Notes under the pieces: model-generated
What the model was told of the DNA's origin: nothing
Databases searched by the model: none
The model's input: only the letters and a program-made list of their open reading frames with translations
NCBI RefSeq assembly: GCF_900129245.1
Contig: NZ_FQUT01000005.1
Location: forward strand, 124,001-188,000
Length of the DNA stretch: 64,000 nucleotides
Reading direction: 5' to 3'
From: Chryseobacterium arachidis
GTDB lineage: Bacteria > Bacteroidota > Bacteroidia > Flavobacteriales > Weeksellaceae
Position numbers and translations under genes: made by a program
In this document: one piece after another, positions 62,999 to 64,000 of the stretch
How positions within the stretch are numbered: position 1 is the stretch's first letter
Layout: each line of letters begins with the position of its first letter

Positions 62999-63021
62999 CG
63001 GATAACTAATTTGGTTATCCG
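62999..63021. terminator. Hairpin after the immunity lipoprotein
   Basis: CGGATAAC and GTTATCCG pair around TAATTTG; no T-run follows, so it may act together with the terminator at 63057. Confidence 0.5.
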
Positions 63022-63056
63022 CTGCGCAAAGTTTCCCGACTTTGAGCAAACAAGCA

Positions 63057-63085
63057 AAATCCACTGCATTGCGGTGGATTTTTTT
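63057..63085 (+). terminator. Intrinsic terminator
   Basis: AAATCCACTGC pairs with GCGGTGGATTT around ATT, followed by a T-run (TTTTT). It closes the RHS region. Confidence 0.75.
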
Positions 63086-63238
63086 AGAATAGTCGTATCA
63101 AAAATCGCTCAAACTTCCATTATCTTCCAATACTATCCCAATCATGATGATTCATAATCAACCTCAATAAAAAATATTTAATCCCCAATCATTCCCGTAA
63201 AAATTTTATTCTCAAAGAAATAATTTTATTTTTGTTAG

Positions 63239-63880
63239 ATGATGAAAACCCAATCTCCGTTTTTAGACACTTTGTTTCTGTTGCGGAAGGAAGAATGCAT
63301 TACGATTTTTACGGATGTTAAAAAGATTTCTCCAAAAGAGGAACAGGAAGTGGCAGAGTATTTTGAAAGCGAATTCGAAAAAGAAAGGTTAGAATTTCTG
63401 TCTGATCAGATTCCGTTTGACAAAGAAGCGGCGGTCTGGGCGGCAAAAATTCTGTACCACAGTGTACAGCTTTATCTTGTTCGTGAAAATACGGAGAAAG
63501 ACCTTTCCCAATTGATTCCTGGATTTAGGGGACAACTGACGGTTTCCTCCAGATTGTCAGCAGACTTATCACTCAGGTTTCTGCCGCAGATTATCATATC
63601 CCTGAAAAATACAGATCCAGATGACCCGTTAATAGCATTGCTTGAAAATATTTTAAAACAGTTTCATTATTCGGGGATTGAAACAGAACTTGATCTCGAA
63701 AATCTAAACTGGGAAGAAGAATTAAAAGATAAAACCTACAGAAAATTATATCTTGAGAGAATTGTAGAGAACAAAGTTTATAGACTCGCAGAAATTCCTT
63801 ACATCAATCGGCTGCTGACTGCAGAATTCGGGTGGTACAAAGATATTTTCTGGAAAGAATTGAAAATAATAAAAGATTAA
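63239..63880 (+). CDS. Unknown cytoplasmic helical protein
   Basis: A 213-residue acidic, mostly helical protein without signal peptide. I do not recognise the family. Segments such as KEAAVWAAKILYHSVQLYLV and RLSADLSLRFLPQIIISLKN look like packed helices. A TATTTTTG at 63227-63234 ends only 4 bp before the first ATG, so the mRNA would be nearly leaderless, or the second ATG at 63242 or another start is used. It is followed by a repeat A copy and an ATG at 63997, so it probably leads an operon that continues past the window. Confidence 0.72.
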   Translation: MMKTQSPFLDTLFLLRKEECITIFTDVKKISPKEEQEVAEYFESEFEKERLEFLSDQIPFDKEAAVWAAKILYHSVQLYLVRENTEKDLSQLIPGFRGQLTVSSRLSADLSLRFLPQIIISLKNTDPDDPLIALLENILKQFHYSGIETELDLENLNWEEELKDKTYRKLYLERIVENKVYRLAEIPYINRLLTAEFGWYKDIFWKELKIIKD

Positions 63881-63970
63881 AAATCTTTGTTTACTTTGTT
63901 AAGTGAAACGCCTTTGCGAACTTAAAAACAGTTAGCAAGTTAAAGAAACCTTTGCGGACTTTACGTTAAA
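63881..63970 (+). repeat. Leader-type repeat A, copy 8
   Basis: Contains TAAGTGAAACGCCTTTGCGA and ends CTTTGCGGACTTTACGTTAA, 27 bp before an ATG at 63997-63999 that is probably the start of the next gene. Confidence 0.75.
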
Positions 63971-64000
63971 AAAAACTAATATAAAAACAAAAAACAATGA

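Overview
The window reads as the chromosome of a Bacteroidota of the Flavobacteriia, most likely Chryseobacterium or a close Weeksellaceae relative. Reasons seen in the sequence: low GC, a SusC/SusD pair, a T9SS C-terminal sorting domain, TssD/VgrG of the Bacteroidota type VI secretion type, a short GG-leader peptide of a kind common in Chryseobacterium, and promoters of the TTTG-N19-21-TAnnTTTG type. The genus is inference.

Region 1 (1-26.8 kb) is a pectin utilisation locus. On the minus strand, from a divergent promoter region at 15.5-16.36 kb: susC, susD, pectin methylesterase, pectate lyase PL1, GH105, GH43, polygalacturonase GH28, an alpha/beta hydrolase, a second pectin methylesterase and a rhamnogalacturonan acetylesterase cut by the window edge. 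On the plus strand: kduI, kduD, uxaC, kdgK, kdgA, exuT-like, uxaB, uxaA. Together they cover de-esterification, depolymerisation, import and both routes (saturated and unsaturated uronate) to KDG, KDPG, pyruvate and glyceraldehyde-3-phosphate. Near-identical LacI-type palindromes (GCAATCGATTRC) lie upstream of susC, kduI and, 27 kb away, xylA; a LacI regulator gene sits at 31.4 kb.

Region 2 (26.8-32.5 kb) is accessory: three copies of a hairpin repeat bracket a small secreted protein gene and a GG-leader peptide gene, followed by a RAYT transposase with REP palindromes, an uncommon gene-free 21/22-bp periodic array, small unknown genes and lacI.

Region 3 (32.7-40.4 kb) is an orphan T6SS cargo island: tssD, a frameshifted vgrG, a lipase-motif effector interrupted by one in-frame stop, a candidate lipoprotein immunity gene, a leftover duplicate of that gene's 3' end, and a broken membrane-protein gene. 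A 151-bp MITE-like element follows, then xylose transport and isomerase genes (40.6-43.5 kb).

Region 4 (43.9-50.1 kb) is the most unusual: WG-repeat protein, DUF434 protein, an unknown protein, a zinc-ribbon SDR with an altered catalytic Tyr, five back-to-back tRNA-like genes, a sirtuin, a sixth tRNA-like gene and TatD, all on the plus strand, with RNA and protein genes only 7-17 nt apart. Five of the six RNAs fold with an 8+5 bp acceptor/T domain instead of 7+5, and three have defective anticodon arms. I regard this as the best candidate for an undescribed RNA-based system.

Region 5 (50.1-64 kb) has a glycosyltransferase, deoD, a T9SS beta-propeller-like protein, two giant RHS/YD proteins ending in a lipase-like toxin tip with a membrane immunity candidate, a decayed orphan RHS toxin/immunity cassette, and an unknown gene. 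Several dispersed intergenic repeat families run through the window; one of them always sits just upstream of a start codon in the same orientation.
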